From NCBI RefSeq assembly GCF_029868855.1, contig NZ_JARWOV010000027.1, forward strand, positions 1 through 39,898: 39,898 nucleotides of DNA, read 5' to 3'. This DNA is from Nocardia carnea. GTDB lineage: Bacteria > Actinomycetota > Actinomycetes > Mycobacteriales > Mycobacteriaceae. Of this stretch, positions 16,990 to 27,464 are shown in pieces. How positions within the stretch are numbered: the first letter of the stretch is position 1; every line of letters starts with the position of its first letter. Below the pieces are notes generated by a model that was not told the DNA's origin, ran no database searches, and worked only from the letters and a program-made list of their open reading frames with translations. The translations under genes were made by a program, and so were the position numbers.

Positions 16990-18527
16990 CGCGGTCCTTC
17001 TGCTGGATTGACGCGTAGCCTACGCGCGTCCAGGGCCGGGAACAGTCCGTCGGCCACGGCCCATCCGGCCGCCAATTCCCGAGCCCGCGCGAACTGACCC
17101 GCACCGACGGCGCCCGCGATTTCCCGGACGGCGTGCGCATGCTGGTGGGCCCGGTCGCGAGCGTATCCGGCGGCGGAATCCTTGCTCACCATGAACGCCC
17201 AGTCGCTGGACACCGTGAGGATGGCTTCGCGCAGGAGCTGATCGGCCACCGGATCGCGGCCGATGGGCGCGGCGGCCCGCATCTTCGCCGTGGTGTCGAG
17301 GGCGAGCCGGACGATTTCCGCGTTGAGGTCCACCAGGTCGCGAACCTGGTCTCCGGCCCAGACCCGCCAGTCCTTCCCCGAGCCCCACGACGAATCGGCG
17401 AGCGGGACGGGGTCGCCGACGAACCCGCGTTCACGCGCGTCGGCGAGGGTGCCGACGGTGATTCCGGCTTCCGGAAGCGCGCGCAGCACCTGGGCCAGCC
17501 ACTGCGGGCCCTCGTGCCACCAGTGTCCGTACAGCTCGGTATCGAAGGCCGCGACCACCAGGGCGGGCCGCCCGATCCGCTCGGATTCGGTGATGAGCCG
17601 CTCGCGTACGGTCGCGACGAAATCCGCGACGTCCCGCTCGACCTGTGCCGCGGCCAGTTCGGGATCGTAGGGCGCCTTGTCCGGCCCGGCGACGGTTTTG
17701 CCGGTGACCCGCGCGGGTTTGAGACCGGTGGCGTGGTCGTAGTGATGGAAGTCCCGGTAGGCGCCGTTGCCGGGATAACCCGATTTCGGCGACCACACCC
17801 GGTAGCTGACCGTGAGATCGCGCCCGAACGCCACCACGGGGGAGTCGCGCACCGGCCGCCCGAGCGAGGTATCCCCGCGTAGAGCGGGGCCGTCGACCAT
17901 GAAATGTGTCACACCGGCGGCGGCGTAGCCGTCTTCCATTCCGGGCGTGAAGCCGCATTCCGGTGCCCAGATCCCCGCGGGCGTACGACCCCAGCGCAGG
18001 CGCGCGTCGGTGAGCCCTTCACGCAGCTGGAAATCGCGCAGCCGTTCGTCGAGCAGCGGCTGGAACGGGTGCGCCAGCGGGCCGCCGAGCAGTTCGATGG
18101 CCTCGGCGTCGAGCAACTGTCGCCAGACCGGCGCCGCCCCGTGCCGCCAGTTCTGTTCGAACTCGGCCAGGGCCGCTGCCGCGAGCCGATGCTCGTGCCG
18201 GCCGAGCGCGCGATTGCCGGCCATGGCGGCCTCGTCGGCCCGCAACTGCCAGTTGCCGAGCCAGTGATGCATCCCCGCGAGCGAATGCGGATCGTCGAGT
18301 TGTGCTGCGAGCACAGGGGTTATCCCCAGCGTCAGCAGATGTGAGCGTCCCTCGGCGGCAAGTGTGCGCAGTACCTCGACGACCGGTAGATACGACGCCG
18401 CCCACGATTGATAGAGCCATTCCTCGCCGACCGGCCACCGGCCGTGATGCGCCAGCCAGGGCAGATGCGAGTGCAGGACGAGGGTGAACTGTCCCGGTAC
18501 CGCGCCGCCGGTGTTGTTGCCGCTCAC
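16986..18527 (-). CDS. GH57 1,4-alpha-glucan branching enzyme-like protein (Rv3031-like)
   Basis: 513 residues. It opens with FTLVLHSHLPWL, the GH57 first motif. The nucleophile motif GIWAPECG gives E190, and the acid/base motif AAFDTELYGHWWHEG gives D329, both as in characterised GH57 branching enzymes. The C-terminal helical domain includes SSWGSGKDWRVW and the SSDWAFMVSKDSAAGYA segment typical of the group. The expected reaction is forming alpha-1,6 branches in an alpha-1,4-glucan in the cytoplasm, here probably the methylglucose polymer or glycogen. It overlaps both neighbours by 4 bases (16986-16989 and 18524-18527), which strongly suggests one mRNA with coupled translation. Confidence 0.92.
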   Translation of the reverse strand: MSGNNTGGAVPGQFTLVLHSHLPWLAHHGRWPVGEEWLYQSWAASYLPVVEVLRTLAAEGRSHLLTLGITPVLAAQLDDPHSLAGMHHWLGNWQLRADEAAMAGNRALGRHEHRLAAAALAEFEQNWRHGAAPVWRQLLDAEAIELLGGPLAHPFQPLLDERLRDFQLREGLTDARLRWGRTPAGIWAPECGFTPGMEDGYAAAGVTHFMVDGPALRGDTSLGRPVRDSPVVAFGRDLTVSYRVWSPKSGYPGNGAYRDFHHYDHATGLKPARVTGKTVAGPDKAPYDPELAAAQVERDVADFVATVRERLITESERIGRPALVVAAFDTELYGHWWHEGPQWLAQVLRALPEAGITVGTLADARERGFVGDPVPLADSSWGSGKDWRVWAGDQVRDLVDLNAEIVRLALDTTAKMRAAAPIGRDPVADQLLREAILTVSSDWAFMVSKDSAAGYARDRAHQHAHAVREIAGAVGAGQFARARELAAGWAVADGLFPALDARRLRVNPAEGPR

Positions 18528-19309
18528 GGTTTCACCGCTCGCGCGACCAGGTCCAGGCTGGCGTCGATATCGGCGGGGGTCAGCGCGAAATCCTCGACGG
18601 TGATGCCCGCGACATCGGCGGTGAGTTCGGCCGGCCAGGGTTCCCCGGCCAGCGCCCGTTCGATCTGCGCGTCGATGAACGAACCGCCGTGTTTTGCGTC
18701 CAGTGCGCGCAAACTCGGGCCGTGATGCACACCCGTCATGAGCTCCACCCGGAAGCCGGCTTCCTCGAGCAGTTCGGTCAATTCGGCGGCGTTCAGTTCG
18801 CGCGTGTGGAACGGGTTGAGCGGGGTGTCGCGACCGGGGGAGAAGGTGATCCGGTTGGGGGTGCTGATGAGCAGTTCACCCCCGGGGCGCAGGACGCGCA
18901 GGCATTCGCGCAGGAACTGCACCTGATCCCAAAGGTGTTCGATCACTTGGAAATTCACCACGGTGTCGACCGTGTTGTCCGGCAGCGGGAGGGCGGCCAG
19001 ATTGCCGCGGATCATCCGCACCCGCGGGTACCGCGCGCGGACGTGTGCCGCCGCGCCGCGGTCGTAGTCGAGTCCGATCACCGCGGTCGCGACCTCGGCG
19101 ATCATATTCGCGCCGTAGCCTTCGCCCGATCCCGCCTCGAGGACCATCTTGTCCGCGCACCGCGACAGCAGCCGTTCGTAGACGATCTCGTGCCGCCGGA
19201 ACCAGTAGTTCTCCTCCGCGATACCCGGCACCGTCCGCTCGCCGGTCAACGGCAGCGGCTCCAGTACCTCAGGGGTGGCCGGTGCGGCGGGAATCACAGC
19301 CTCGCTCAT
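18524..19309 (-). CDS. SAM-dependent methyltransferase of the methylglucose polymer cluster (Rv3030-like)
   Basis: 261 residues. The SAM loop VLEAGSGEGYG is at about 56-66, with acidic LDYDRGAA, then VVNFQVIEHLWDQVQFLRE and LRPGGELLISTPN, a class I methyltransferase layout. In M. tuberculosis the counterpart Rv3030 has been linked to methylglucose lipopolysaccharide, so methylation of glucose units is the likely role. It is the first gene of the three-gene minus-strand operon. There is no ribosome binding site at the ATG. A TAACCT box, read on the minus strand at 19317-19322, ends 7 bases upstream, which suits a leaderless transcript. Confidence 0.88.
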   Translation of the reverse strand: MSEAVIPAAPATPEVLEPLPLTGERTVPGIAEENYWFRRHEIVYERLLSRCADKMVLEAGSGEGYGANMIAEVATAVIGLDYDRGAAAHVRARYPRVRMIRGNLAALPLPDNTVDTVVNFQVIEHLWDQVQFLRECLRVLRPGGELLISTPNRITFSPGRDTPLNPFHTRELNAAELTELLEEAGFRVELMTGVHHGPSLRALDAKHGGSFIDAQIERALAGEPWPAELTADVAGITVEDFALTPADIDASLDLVARAVKP

Positions 19310-19316
19310 TGCGACG

Positions 19317-19322
19317 AGGTTA
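19317..19322 (-). promoter_or_regulatory. -10 box TAACCT for the methyltransferase/GH57/GT operon
   Basis: The box matches TANNNT and is separated from the ATG (19307-19309 on the complement) by 7 bases, so transcription should begin at or next to the start codon. Confidence 0.4.
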
Positions 19323-19377
19323 CTGGTACTGCCCGGTACACGGGTCTCCAGGGAGGCCCTCCCGGCGGCCCCGCTTG

Positions 19378-19399
19378 TAAGTTACCCACGAGTAACTTA
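19378..19399. promoter_or_regulatory. Inverted-repeat operator upstream of etfB
   Basis: Arms TAAGTTAC (19378-19385) and GTAACTTA (19392-19399) are perfect 8-base inverted repeats around the spacer CCACGA. A TAGGGT -10-like box follows at 19403-19408, so a bound repressor would cover the -35 region of the etf promoter. The arrangement suits a dimeric TetR- or GntR-type regulator. No such gene is in the window, so the regulator is unlinked. Confidence 0.6.
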
Positions 19400-19504
19400 A
19401 CGTAGGGTAATGTCTCGGCCTGAGCTACTCACATGGACGTACGGCCACTGGAGATCGTGCGACCGCCAATACAGGTAACCAGAACAGGAGGTCGACGAAG
19501 ACCG

Positions 19505-20290
19505 ATGCCGAATATCGTCGTACTCATCAAGCAGGTGCCCGATACCTGGTCCGAGCGCAAGCTGACCGACGGTGACTTCACCCTCGACCGTGAAGCCGCC
19601 GACGCGGTGCTCGACGAGATCAACGAGCGCGCTGTCGAAGAAGCCCTCCTGATCAAGGAGGCCCAGGGTGGCGAGGTCACCGTGCTGGCCGCCGGTCCGG
19701 ACCGGGCCACCGAGGCCATCCGCAAGGCGCTGTCCATGGGCGCCGACAAGGCCATCCACATCAACGACCCGGCCATCCACGGCTCCGATACCGTCCAGAC
19801 CGCGTGGGTCCTGGCCGGTGCGCTGGGCCAGGTCGAGGGCGTCGAACTGGTGATCGCCGGTAACGAGGCCACCGACGGCCGCTCCGGCGCGGTCCCGGCC
19901 ATCATCGCCGAGTACCTGGGCATCCCGCAGCTCACCCATCTGCGCAAGCTCACCGTCGACGGCGAGAAGATCACCGGCGAGCGGGAGACCGACGAAGGCG
20001 TGTTCAAGCTGGAGGCGACGCTGCCGGCCATCGTCAGTGTCACCGAGAAGATCAACGAACCGCGCTTCCCCTCCTTCAAGGGCATCATGGCCGCCAAGAA
20101 GAAGGAAGTGCAGACCTTCACCCTGGAAGACCTGGGTATCGACCCGTCGACCGTGGGTGTGGCCAACGCGGGCACCACGGTGACCGCGTCCACCCCGAAG
20201 CCGCCGCGCACCGCGGGCGAGAAGATCACCGACGAGGGCGACGGCGGCACCAAGATCGCCCAGTACCTGGTCGGCCAGAAGATCATCTGA
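19505..20290 (+). CDS. etfB: Electron transfer flavoprotein beta subunit
   Basis: 261 residues, beginning MPNIVVLIKQVPDTWSERKL and containing DEINERAVEEALLIKE and VIAGNEATDGRSGAVPAIIAEYLG, typical of group I EtfB (FixA). With EtfA it accepts electrons from acyl-CoA dehydrogenases and passes them on to the quinone pool through an ETF dehydrogenase or EtfD-type protein. EtfB binds AMP. The ATG at 19505 is 13 bases from an AGGAGG site, a long but usable gap. Upstream lies a perfect inverted repeat likely to control the pair. It matches Rv3029c in position. Confidence 0.95.
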   Translation: MPNIVVLIKQVPDTWSERKLTDGDFTLDREAADAVLDEINERAVEEALLIKEAQGGEVTVLAAGPDRATEAIRKALSMGADKAIHINDPAIHGSDTVQTAWVLAGALGQVEGVELVIAGNEATDGRSGAVPAIIAEYLGIPQLTHLRKLTVDGEKITGERETDEGVFKLEATLPAIVSVTEKINEPRFPSFKGIMAAKKKEVQTFTLEDLGIDPSTVGVANAGTTVTASTPKPPRTAGEKITDEGDGGTKIAQYLVGQKII

Positions 20291-20329
20291 GTCCCCCGCA
20301 CCCGCAGCAACTTCTAGGAGAAGAGACAA

Positions 20330-21286
20330 ATGGCAGAAGTACTTGTGCTCGTCGAGCACGCCGACGGTGCGGTCAAGAAGGTGACCACCGAGCTGCTGAG
20401 CGCCGCCGCCACCCTCGGTGAGCCCTCGGCCGTGGTGCTGGGCGCCCCCGGCACCGCCGACAAACTGTCCGACGCGCTGGCCGCGGCCGGCGCCGCCAAG
20501 ATCTACGTCGCCGAATCCGACGATGTCGAGAACTACCTCATCACGCCGAAGGTCGACGTGCTGGCCGGCCTGGTCGAATCCGCTTCCCCGGCGGCCGTCC
20601 TGGTCGCCGCGAGCGCCGAGGGCAAAGAGGTCTCCGGCCGCCTGGCCGCCCGCATCGGCTCCGGCCTGCTGGTCGATGTCATCGACGTCAAAGCCGACGG
20701 CTCGGCCGTGCACAGCATCTTCGGTGGCGCCTTCACCGTCGACGCCAAGGCCACCGGCGATGTCCCCGTGATCTCCGTTCGCCCGGGTTCGATCGAGGCG
20801 AACGCCTCGGCCGGTGCCGGCGAGAAGGTCACCGTCGAGGTCCCCGCGCAGGAAGAGGGCGTCGTCAAGGTCACCAGCCGTGAGCCCGTCGTCGCCGGTG
20901 ACCGGCCGGAACTCACCGAGGCGAATATCGTCGTCTCCGGTGGCCGCGGTGTCGGTTCCGCCGACAACTTCTCGGTGGTCGAAGCCCTGGCCGATTCCTT
21001 CGGCGCGGCCGTCGGCGCCTCGCGTGCCGCGGTCGACTCGGGTTACTACCCGGGCCAGTTCCAGGTCGGCCAGACCGGTAAGACGGTCTCCCCGCAGTTG
21101 TACGTCGCCCTGGGTATTTCCGGCGCGATCCAGCACCGGGCCGGTATGCAGACCTCGAAGACCATCATCGCGGTCAACAAGGACGAAGAGGCGCCGATCT
21201 TCGAGATCGCCGACTACGGCATCGTCGGCGACCTGTTCAACGTCGCCCCGCAGCTGACCGAAGAGGTCAAGAAGCACAAGGGCTGA
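20330..21286 (+). CDS. etfA: Electron transfer flavoprotein alpha subunit
   Basis: 318 residues, the same length as the mycobacterial FixB I recall. The N-terminal half ([21 protein letters not shown]) pairs with EtfB. The C-terminal FAD domain (about 203-300) has [12 protein letters not shown]-like [29 protein letters not shown] and [20 protein letters not shown], all the FAD-binding elements. It lies 39 bases after etfB with an AGGAGA site, so the two form one operon. A strong hairpin follows at 21323-21350. Confidence 0.96.
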   Translation: MAEVLVLVEHADGAVKKVTTELLSAAATLGEPSAVVLGAPGTADKLSDALAAAGAAKIYVAESDDVENYLITPKVDVLAGLVESASPAAVLVAASAEGKEVSGRLAARIGSGLLVDVIDVKADGSAVHSIFGGAFTVDAKATGDVPVISVRPGSIEANASAGAGEKVTVEVPAQEEGVVKVTSREPVVAGDRPELTEANIVVSGGRGVGSADNFSVVEALADSFGAAVGASRAAVDSGYYPGQFQVGQTGKTVSPQLYVALGISGAIQHRAGMQTSKTIIAVNKDEEAPIFEIADYGIVGDLFNVAPQLTEEVKKHKG

Positions 21287-21322
21287 GCGCCCGTCGCTCT
21301 GCCCTACGCCACGGCGTGCGCA

Positions 21323-21360
21323 CGCCCGGCCGGTTCCCTCCGGCCGGGCGTTCGTGTTTT
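21323..21360 (+). terminator. Rho-independent terminator after etfA
   Basis: A perfect 11-base G/C stem (21323-21333 with 21340-21350) around the 6-base loop TTCCCT is followed by TTCGTGTTTT. It lies 37 bases past the etfA stop and separates etfBA from gdhA. Confidence 0.85.
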
Positions 21361-21398
21361 CCGCCGATCCAGGTGGAAGTGGAAATTGATCCGACGAT

Positions 21399-21429
21399 TA
21401 GGCTCACAACGGTGACCTCGGGGCGGTGA
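21399..21429 (+). promoter_or_regulatory. gdhA promoter with a possible leaderless mini-ORF
   Basis: TAGGCT at 21399-21404 is followed after 7 bases by GTG at 21412. That GTG starts a five-codon frame (M-T-S-G-R, TGA at 21427-21429), about 40 bases before the gdhA ATG. The spacing suits leaderless translation of this short frame, after which an AGGAGG site serves gdhA. A regulatory role is speculative. Confidence 0.3.
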
Positions 21430-21451
21430 GCTGCTTGGTCATCGACGATGA

Positions 21452-22816
<1,365 letters not shown>

Positions 22817-23062
22817 CCGGCAGGTCGGACGGTCTCCCGCGGCACCCACCCACCGACCGGCGGTGCACACGTGATGCCACGGTCAGGGAGCGCCGGTCGC
22901 GACCCACTCGGCGGCACGTTTTTCGAGAATCCGGCCTCTCCGGTAGTCGGTGGTACTCGAGGATGACGCGATTGCCGTACCGGAGGCCGATGTGCCCGGC
23001 GCCCGAGGTCGCCAAGATGGTGACGAGCCCGCCGTCGGAGTGGGCAGCGGAGTGGAGGGCAT

Positions 23063-23905
23063 ATGAAACTCGAAGCCGGGCAGGTCGCTGTTGTCACCGG
23101 CGCCGCCAACGGGATCGGCGCGGCATTGGCTGCCGCGCTGGTGGAGCGTGGGCTGCGGGTGATCGTCGCCGATATCGATACCGAGGCATTGACGAGAACC
23201 GCTACCGAACTCGGCGACCGGGTGATCGCCGTGCCCACCGATATCGCCGATATCGATCAGGTGCGGGCCCTCGCCGATCGGACACTGGCCGAATTCGGCC
23301 GCGTCGACCTGGTTTTCAACAATGCGGGGATGAGCACGGGCGGGCCGAGCTGGGAGATCGCTCCGGCCGATTGGAACCGGGTCTGGGCGGTGAACGTCGG
23401 CGGAGTCGTGAACGGTGTCCACATCTTCACACCGCATCTGATCGCCGCCGGGCAGGGGCATATCGTCAACACGGCCTCGCTGGCGGGGCTGGCGGTCGGC
23501 ATGTTCGGTGCACCGTACGCGGCCAGCAAGGCAGCGATCATCTCGCTCTCGGAATCGTTGCGGGGCGAACTGGACCTGATCGCACCGAATGTCGGTGTGA
23601 CAGTGGTGTGCCCGGGCCCGGTGGACACTCGGATGTTCCGCGGCCTCGCCGAACTCGCCACCCCGCCGGAGGATCGGGCACCGGGAGCGGAGGCGTTGCC
23701 ACCCGAGGTGATGGACAAGCTGGCACCCATGATGGAAGCGGTCGCCGAAATGGCGAAGGAGATGATCCCGGCCCCCCGGGCAGCGGAGATAATTCTCGGT
23801 GCGGTGGAATCCGGGAAGCTGTACGAGACCACGCATCCGGAGATGGCGCTCGCCGCCCGCGAGCGGATCGACACGATGCTGGAATCCTTCGGTACCCCCG
23901 CCTGA
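23063..23905 (+). CDS. Short-chain dehydrogenase/reductase
   Basis: 280 residues of classical SDR. The cofactor motif TGAANGIG is at 12-19, D37 and D39 in VADIDTEA suggest NAD preference, NNAG lies at 86-89, and the catalytic S139, Y152 and K156 (YAASK) are all present. The substrate is unknown. The C-terminal third, with a Met/Pro/Glu-rich segment, sets substrate choice in this family. A GTGGAGGG site precedes the ATG. The 246 bases between gdhA and this gene show no gene. It converges with the acyl-CoA synthetase gene, which may be linked in lipid metabolism but is on the other strand. Confidence 0.92.
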   Translation: MKLEAGQVAVVTGAANGIGAALAAALVERGLRVIVADIDTEALTRTATELGDRVIAVPTDIADIDQVRALADRTLAEFGRVDLVFNNAGMSTGGPSWEIAPADWNRVWAVNVGGVVNGVHIFTPHLIAAGQGHIVNTASLAGLAVGMFGAPYAASKAAIISLSESLRGELDLIAPNVGVTVVCPGPVDTRMFRGLAELATPPEDRAPGAEALPPEVMDKLAPMMEAVAEMAKEMIPAPRAAEIILGAVESGKLYETTHPEMALAARERIDTMLESFGTPA

Positions 23906-23987
23906 ACCGCTTCCGCGGCCTCGCCGGGCGGGGGGGATTCCGGCCCGGCCGAGCCCGCACCTCCGTGGCTTGTCCGCGAGGCACGGG

Positions 23988-25628
23988 TTATTCGTTCTCG
24001 CCCACGCTCTCGAGGAGGGTCAGGGCCTGCTTGCGCATCTCCACCTTGCGTACTTTCCCGGTGACGGTCATCGGGAATTCGTCGACGACGTGCACGTAGC
24101 GAGGGATCTTGTAATGGGCCAGCCGGCCCGCGCAGAACGCCCGCAACGCCGCGGCATCGATGGCGGGAGCGCCCTCGCGGAGCCGGACCCAGGCCATCAA
24201 CTCCTCGCCGTACCTGGGGTCGGGAACGCCGATCACCTGGGCGTCGAGAATATCGGGGTGGGTGTAGAGGAATTCCTCGATCTCGCGCGGGTAGATGTTC
24301 TCACCGCCGCGGATCACCATATCTTTGATCCGGCCGGTGATGGCCACATAACCGTGGTCGTCCATGATCCCGAGGTCGCCGGTATGCATCCAACGGGCCG
24401 CGTCGACGGCCTCCGCGGTCTTCTCCGGATCCTCCCAATAGCCGAGCATGACCGAATAACCCCGGGTGCACACCTCACCGGGCTCGCCGCGCGGCAGCGT
24501 CCGGCCGCTCACCGGATCGATGATTTTGATCTCGAGATGCGGGCCCACCCGCCCGACCGTCGCCGTGCGCTGGTCGATACTGTCGTCGGCCCTGGTCTGG
24601 ATGGAAACCGGTGAGGTTTCGGTCATGCCGTAACAGATGGTCACCTCGCTCATCCCCATCCGATCGATGACCTGCTTCATCACCTCCACCGGACACGGCG
24701 ACCCCGCCATGATCCCGGTTCGCAGCGTCGACAACCGGTAGTCACCGAATCCGGGCTCGGCGAGTTCGGCGATGAACATGGTCGGCACCCCGTACAGCGA
24801 TGTGCACCGCTCGGCCTCCACCGCGGCGAGGGTGGCCGCGGGGTCGAAAGCCGGAGCCGGGACGACCATGGTCGCCCCGTGGCTGGTGCAGGCCAGGTTG
24901 CCCATGACCATTCCGAAGCAGTGGTAGAACGGCACCGGGATGCAGACGCGATCCTGATCGGTGTAGCCGCAGATCTCGCCGACGAAGAACCCGTTGTTGA
25001 GGATATTGTGGTGGCTCAGCGTCGCTCCCTTCGGGAAACCGGTGGTGCCCGAGGTGTATTGGATATTGATCGGGTCGTCCGCGGACAGCCGTTTCTGTGC
25101 GGCGGCGAGCGCGGCCGGGTCGGCTGCGCGGCCTGTGGAGAGCAAACCGGACCAGTCCGCGCTGCCCAGCAGTACGACCCGTTCCAGCGCCGGGCACGCC
25201 GAGCGCACCTCCGCCAGCATGGCGGCATAATCCGATGTCTTGAACGCCGGCGCGGCGATCACCATCCGGATACCGGCCTGCCGGAGCACGTACTCCAGTT
25301 CGTGCGCGCGGTAGGCGGGATTGACCGTGACCAGGACCGCGCCGATCTTGGCGGTCGCGTACTGGACGAATACCCATTCGGGACAGTTGGGCGCCCAGAT
25401 CCCGACCCGGTCCCCGTTGCCGATCCCCGCCGCGAGCAAACCCGAAGCCAGCGCTTCGATCTCGGTCGCGAGCGCACGATATGTCCACCGGCGGCCGCCG
25501 GCCACATCCACCAGGGCGTCGTTATCGGGGAAGGCGGCCACCGTGCGATCGAAGTTGTCGCCGATCGTATCCCCGAGCAGTGGCACATTCCACGCACCGG
25601 AGGCGTAGCTCTTCTGGGCTGTACTCAT
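23988..25628 (-). CDS. Acyl-CoA synthetase (AMP-binding enzyme, FadD35-like)
   Basis: 546 residues of the ANL superfamily: activates a carboxylic acid with ATP to the acyl-adenylate and then forms the CoA thioester. The P-loop-like motif [16 protein letters not shown], the YGMTETSP motif, the ATP-binding TGDLG and [16 protein letters not shown] (A8 hinge), and the C-terminal catalytic Lys in TVTGKVRK are all present. Size and sequence style resemble mycobacterial FadD35 and medium-chain synthetases, but chain length cannot be read. An in-frame extension upstream exists. I chose ATG 25628 because GGGAGAGGA lies 7 bases before it and the conserved N-terminus begins there. Confidence 0.92.
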   Translation of the reverse strand: MSTAQKSYASGAWNVPLLGDTIGDNFDRTVAAFPDNDALVDVAGGRRWTYRALATEIEALASGLLAAGIGNGDRVGIWAPNCPEWVFVQYATAKIGAVLVTVNPAYRAHELEYVLRQAGIRMVIAAPAFKTSDYAAMLAEVRSACPALERVVLLGSADWSGLLSTGRAADPAALAAAQKRLSADDPINIQYTSGTTGFPKGATLSHHNILNNGFFVGEICGYTDQDRVCIPVPFYHCFGMVMGNLACTSHGATMVVPAPAFDPAATLAAVEAERCTSLYGVPTMFIAELAEPGFGDYRLSTLRTGIMAGSPCPVEVMKQVIDRMGMSEVTICYGMTETSPVSIQTRADDSIDQRTATVGRVGPHLEIKIIDPVSGRTLPRGEPGEVCTRGYSVMLGYWEDPEKTAEAVDAARWMHTGDLGIMDDHGYVAITGRIKDMVIRGGENIYPREIEEFLYTHPDILDAQVIGVPDPRYGEELMAWVRLREGAPAIDAAALRAFCAGRLAHYKIPRYVHVVDEFPMTVTGKVRKVEMRKQALTLLESVGENE

Positions 25629-25833
25629 CACCGGTCCTCTCCCGGCACCCGTGCGGGTGCCTGTATCCGGGGCCGCGGGCGTACCCCGTCCCGCCGCGTG
25701 GCCCGATGAGATAGTGATACAGGTCACTGGCGGCCGGCCACCCCCGAACGGGGGTATATCGCACATGGCCGGCGGATTCGTATCGGGCCGCCTCGAGCAA
25801 TGGCCCGTGCGGGCGTCCGGCCCGCCGGATTCC

Positions 25834-26811
25834 TTACGAAGGGGGCTCTTCGTAGCATGTGGCGATCGCAGCCGCGCGGGTGTGCAGGCGGCGGCGCAAT
25901 GCCGGTGGGGCCAGGGCCTCGGCGTCCGTGGCCAGCTGCCACAGCGCCCATTCGGCGTGCCGGGAATCCTGGAAGGTCACCTCGAGCCGTAGCCTGCCGT
26001 CGCCATCCGTTTCTTCGGTGTGGACGGCGAGTGCGGTGCTCGCCAGTTCGTCCCGGCGTGCCGGGTCCACCCGTACGAGCACGGTGACCTGGTTACCGCC
26101 TGCCCGGAACCGCGTGCTGCGTTCCTGCCAGGCGCCGGGCAGATCGACCTGGTCCGATCGTTGTGCGGGTTCGCGGAGTTCTTCGGCGGCCTGTAGCCGT
26201 GACAGCCGGTAGGTGCGGTCCGCGCCGGCTCTCGTGGCCAGCAGATAGCCCTGGCCGCGTACCGTGACCAGGCCGATCGGGTCCACGGTGCGCCAACTCG
26301 GCGCCTGGTCCACGGCCGCGTAGTGGATACGCAGCTTGTGACCGGCGAACACCGCGCGCCGGACCTCGCTCAGCAGGGCATCCGGAATCTCGTCGTCGGC
26401 CGACCGGCGTGCGAGTAGATCGGTTTCCGGGTCGATGAGCAACCGCTGGGCCGCCTCGCTCGCGATGGACCGATAGCTTTCCGGCAGCGCGTCGATCACC
26501 TTCAGCATGGCCGACGCGAGCGCCGAACCGAGCCCGAAAACCTGTGCGCCGCGCCGTGTTCCGGCCACCAGTAGAGCGAGTGCCTCCTCGTGGTTCAGTC
26601 CGGTGAGTTCGGTCCGGAAACCGGGCAGCAGTGCGAACCCGCCGTGCCGGCCACGCTCGGCGTACACCGGAACACCGGCGGCGGAGAGGGCTTCGATATC
26701 GCGCAGCACCGTGCGGGTGGATACCTCCAGCTCGCGGGCGAGCGTGGCCGCCGGCAACCGGCCGTGCCGGCGCAGCAGCAGCACCAGCGAGACCAGCCGG
26801 TCGGCGCGCAT
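25834..26811 (-). CDS. WYL-domain transcriptional regulator (YafY/DeoR-type HTH)
   Basis: 325 residues. An N-terminal HTH (1-60) with [23 protein letters not shown] is followed by a linker and a WYL domain (about 165-225) containing [30 protein letters not shown] and TYRLSRL. The C-terminal WCX region ends near [19 protein letters not shown]. Such proteins bind small molecules or nucleic-acid ligands and control adjacent genes. It is divergent from the RidA gene, with 75 bases between the starts containing palindromes, so local control is likely. I use the ATG at 26811, where the conserved HTH begins ([13 protein letters not shown]); the frame is open further upstream, but that would run into the RidA promoter. 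Confidence 0.9.
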   Translation of the reverse strand: MRADRLVSLVLLLRRHGRLPAATLARELEVSTRTVLRDIEALSAAGVPVYAERGRHGGFALLPGFRTELTGLNHEEALALLVAGTRRGAQVFGLGSALASAMLKVIDALPESYRSIASEAAQRLLIDPETDLLARRSADDEIPDALLSEVRRAVFAGHKLRIHYAAVDQAPSWRTVDPIGLVTVRGQGYLLATRAGADRTYRLSRLQAAEELREPAQRSDQVDLPGAWQERSTRFRAGGNQVTVLVRVDPARRDELASTALAVHTEETDGDGRLRLEVTFQDSRHAEWALWQLATDAEALAPPALRRRLHTRAAAIATCYEEPPS

Positions 26812-26813
26812 AT

Positions 26814-26865
26814 CGAGAAATCTACCCGGAATACATGACCGAGGATGTCGTGATTTCTCGCGAGA
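26814..26865. promoter_or_regulatory. Palindromes in the WYL regulator/RidA divergent region
   Basis: A 9-base inverted repeat, CGAGAAATC (26814-26822) and GATTTCTCG (26852-26860), brackets a 29-base spacer. The right arm overlaps the perfect 10-base palindrome TCTCGCGAGA (26856-26865). These are candidate binding sites for the WYL regulator between the two divergent starts. Confidence 0.5.
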
Positions 26866-26886
26866 CTCGTCGGCGAAGGACTTTCG

Positions 26887-27306
26887 ATGACGAATGGAGT
26901 TGAAGTGACACTGGAACGCACCGCGGTCAACCCGGTGACCTGGTCTGTGGAGCTGGGATTCAACCAAGGGGAGCTCGTCGCCGGGCACACCCGGACCCTG
27001 TACTGCTCCGGCCAGACAGCCATGAGCCGCAACGGTGAACCCGAGCACGACGGTGATATGGCCGCGCAGCTGGCGCTGAGCCTCGACAACCTCGAGGCGG
27101 TACTCCGCGAGGCCGGTATGTCGGTCGCCGACCTGGTGCGGCTCAACGTCTACACCACCGACGTCGACCTCCTCTTCCGGCACTACGGTGTCCTGGCCTC
27201 GCGGCTGGCCGCGGCCGGGATCGCGCCGGCCACGACGATGCTCGAAGTGACGCGGCTGGCGGTCCGCGGCCAGATGGTCGAACTCGAGGGGACCGCCGTC
27301 GCGTGA
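26887..27306 (+). CDS. RidA family protein (Rid/YjgF/UK114)
   Basis: 139 residues. RidA enzymes deaminate reactive enamine/imine intermediates, for example 2-aminoacrylate. YCSGQTAMSRNGEPEHDGD, QLALSLDNLEAVLREAGMSVADLVRLNVYTTD and TTMLEVTRLAVRGQMVELEGTAVA are the family's conserved blocks. The C-terminal Arg near R128 could be the catalytic Arg, but its alignment was not checked. The ATG follows AAGGA by 6 bases. It is divergent from the WYL regulator and followed by a terminator-like hairpin, so it is probably a single-gene unit. Confidence 0.92.
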   Translation: MTNGVEVTLERTAVNPVTWSVELGFNQGELVAGHTRTLYCSGQTAMSRNGEPEHDGDMAAQLALSLDNLEAVLREAGMSVADLVRLNVYTTDVDLLFRHYGVLASRLAAAGIAPATTMLEVTRLAVRGQMVELEGTAVA

Positions 27307-27318
27307 CCGTCCCGGCCG

Positions 27319-27349
27319 TTCCGGCGGCAGCTATCCGTTTCCGCCGGAA
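27319..27349 (+). terminator. Hairpin after the RidA gene
   Basis: Arms TTCCGGCGG (27319-27327) and CCGCCGGAA (27341-27349) pair perfectly around a 13-base loop, 13 bases past the stop. There is no U tract, as is usual for many actinobacterial terminators. Confidence 0.5.
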
Positions 27350-27365
27350 GCGCTGAATAACCGCT

Positions 27366-27417
27366 GGCGTGACCGGCTTGACTGTGCCGCAGCGGCATAG
27401 TTTTGACTGGTCACGCC
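27366..27417. promoter_or_regulatory. Nested palindromes upstream of the DUF4177 gene
   Basis: The outer arms GGCGTGACC (27366-27374) and GGTCACGCC (27409-27417) are perfect 9-base complements. Inside lies the 13-base palindrome TGCCGCAGCGGCA (27385-27397), and TTGACTG occurs twice (27379-27385, 27403-27409). The element lies 48 bases before the ATG at 27465 and could be an operator or a folded RNA leader. Confidence 0.55.
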
Positions 27418-27464
27418 GGGCGGATCCGCACCGGACAAGATCGAATCCGATGGGAGGGCGCCGT

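Noticed and set aside
19397..21277. A 626-codon open frame on the minus strand opposite etfB and etfA
   Set aside because: Its product is Gly/Asp/Arg/Val repeats with no domain, and it mirrors two certain genes. Long antisense frames are expected in DNA of this GC content.
23905..23990. A possible two-way terminator between the SDR and acyl-CoA synthetase genes
   Set aside because: CCGGGC/GCCCGG pairing is present, but the stem is interrupted and has no U tract, so it was not called.
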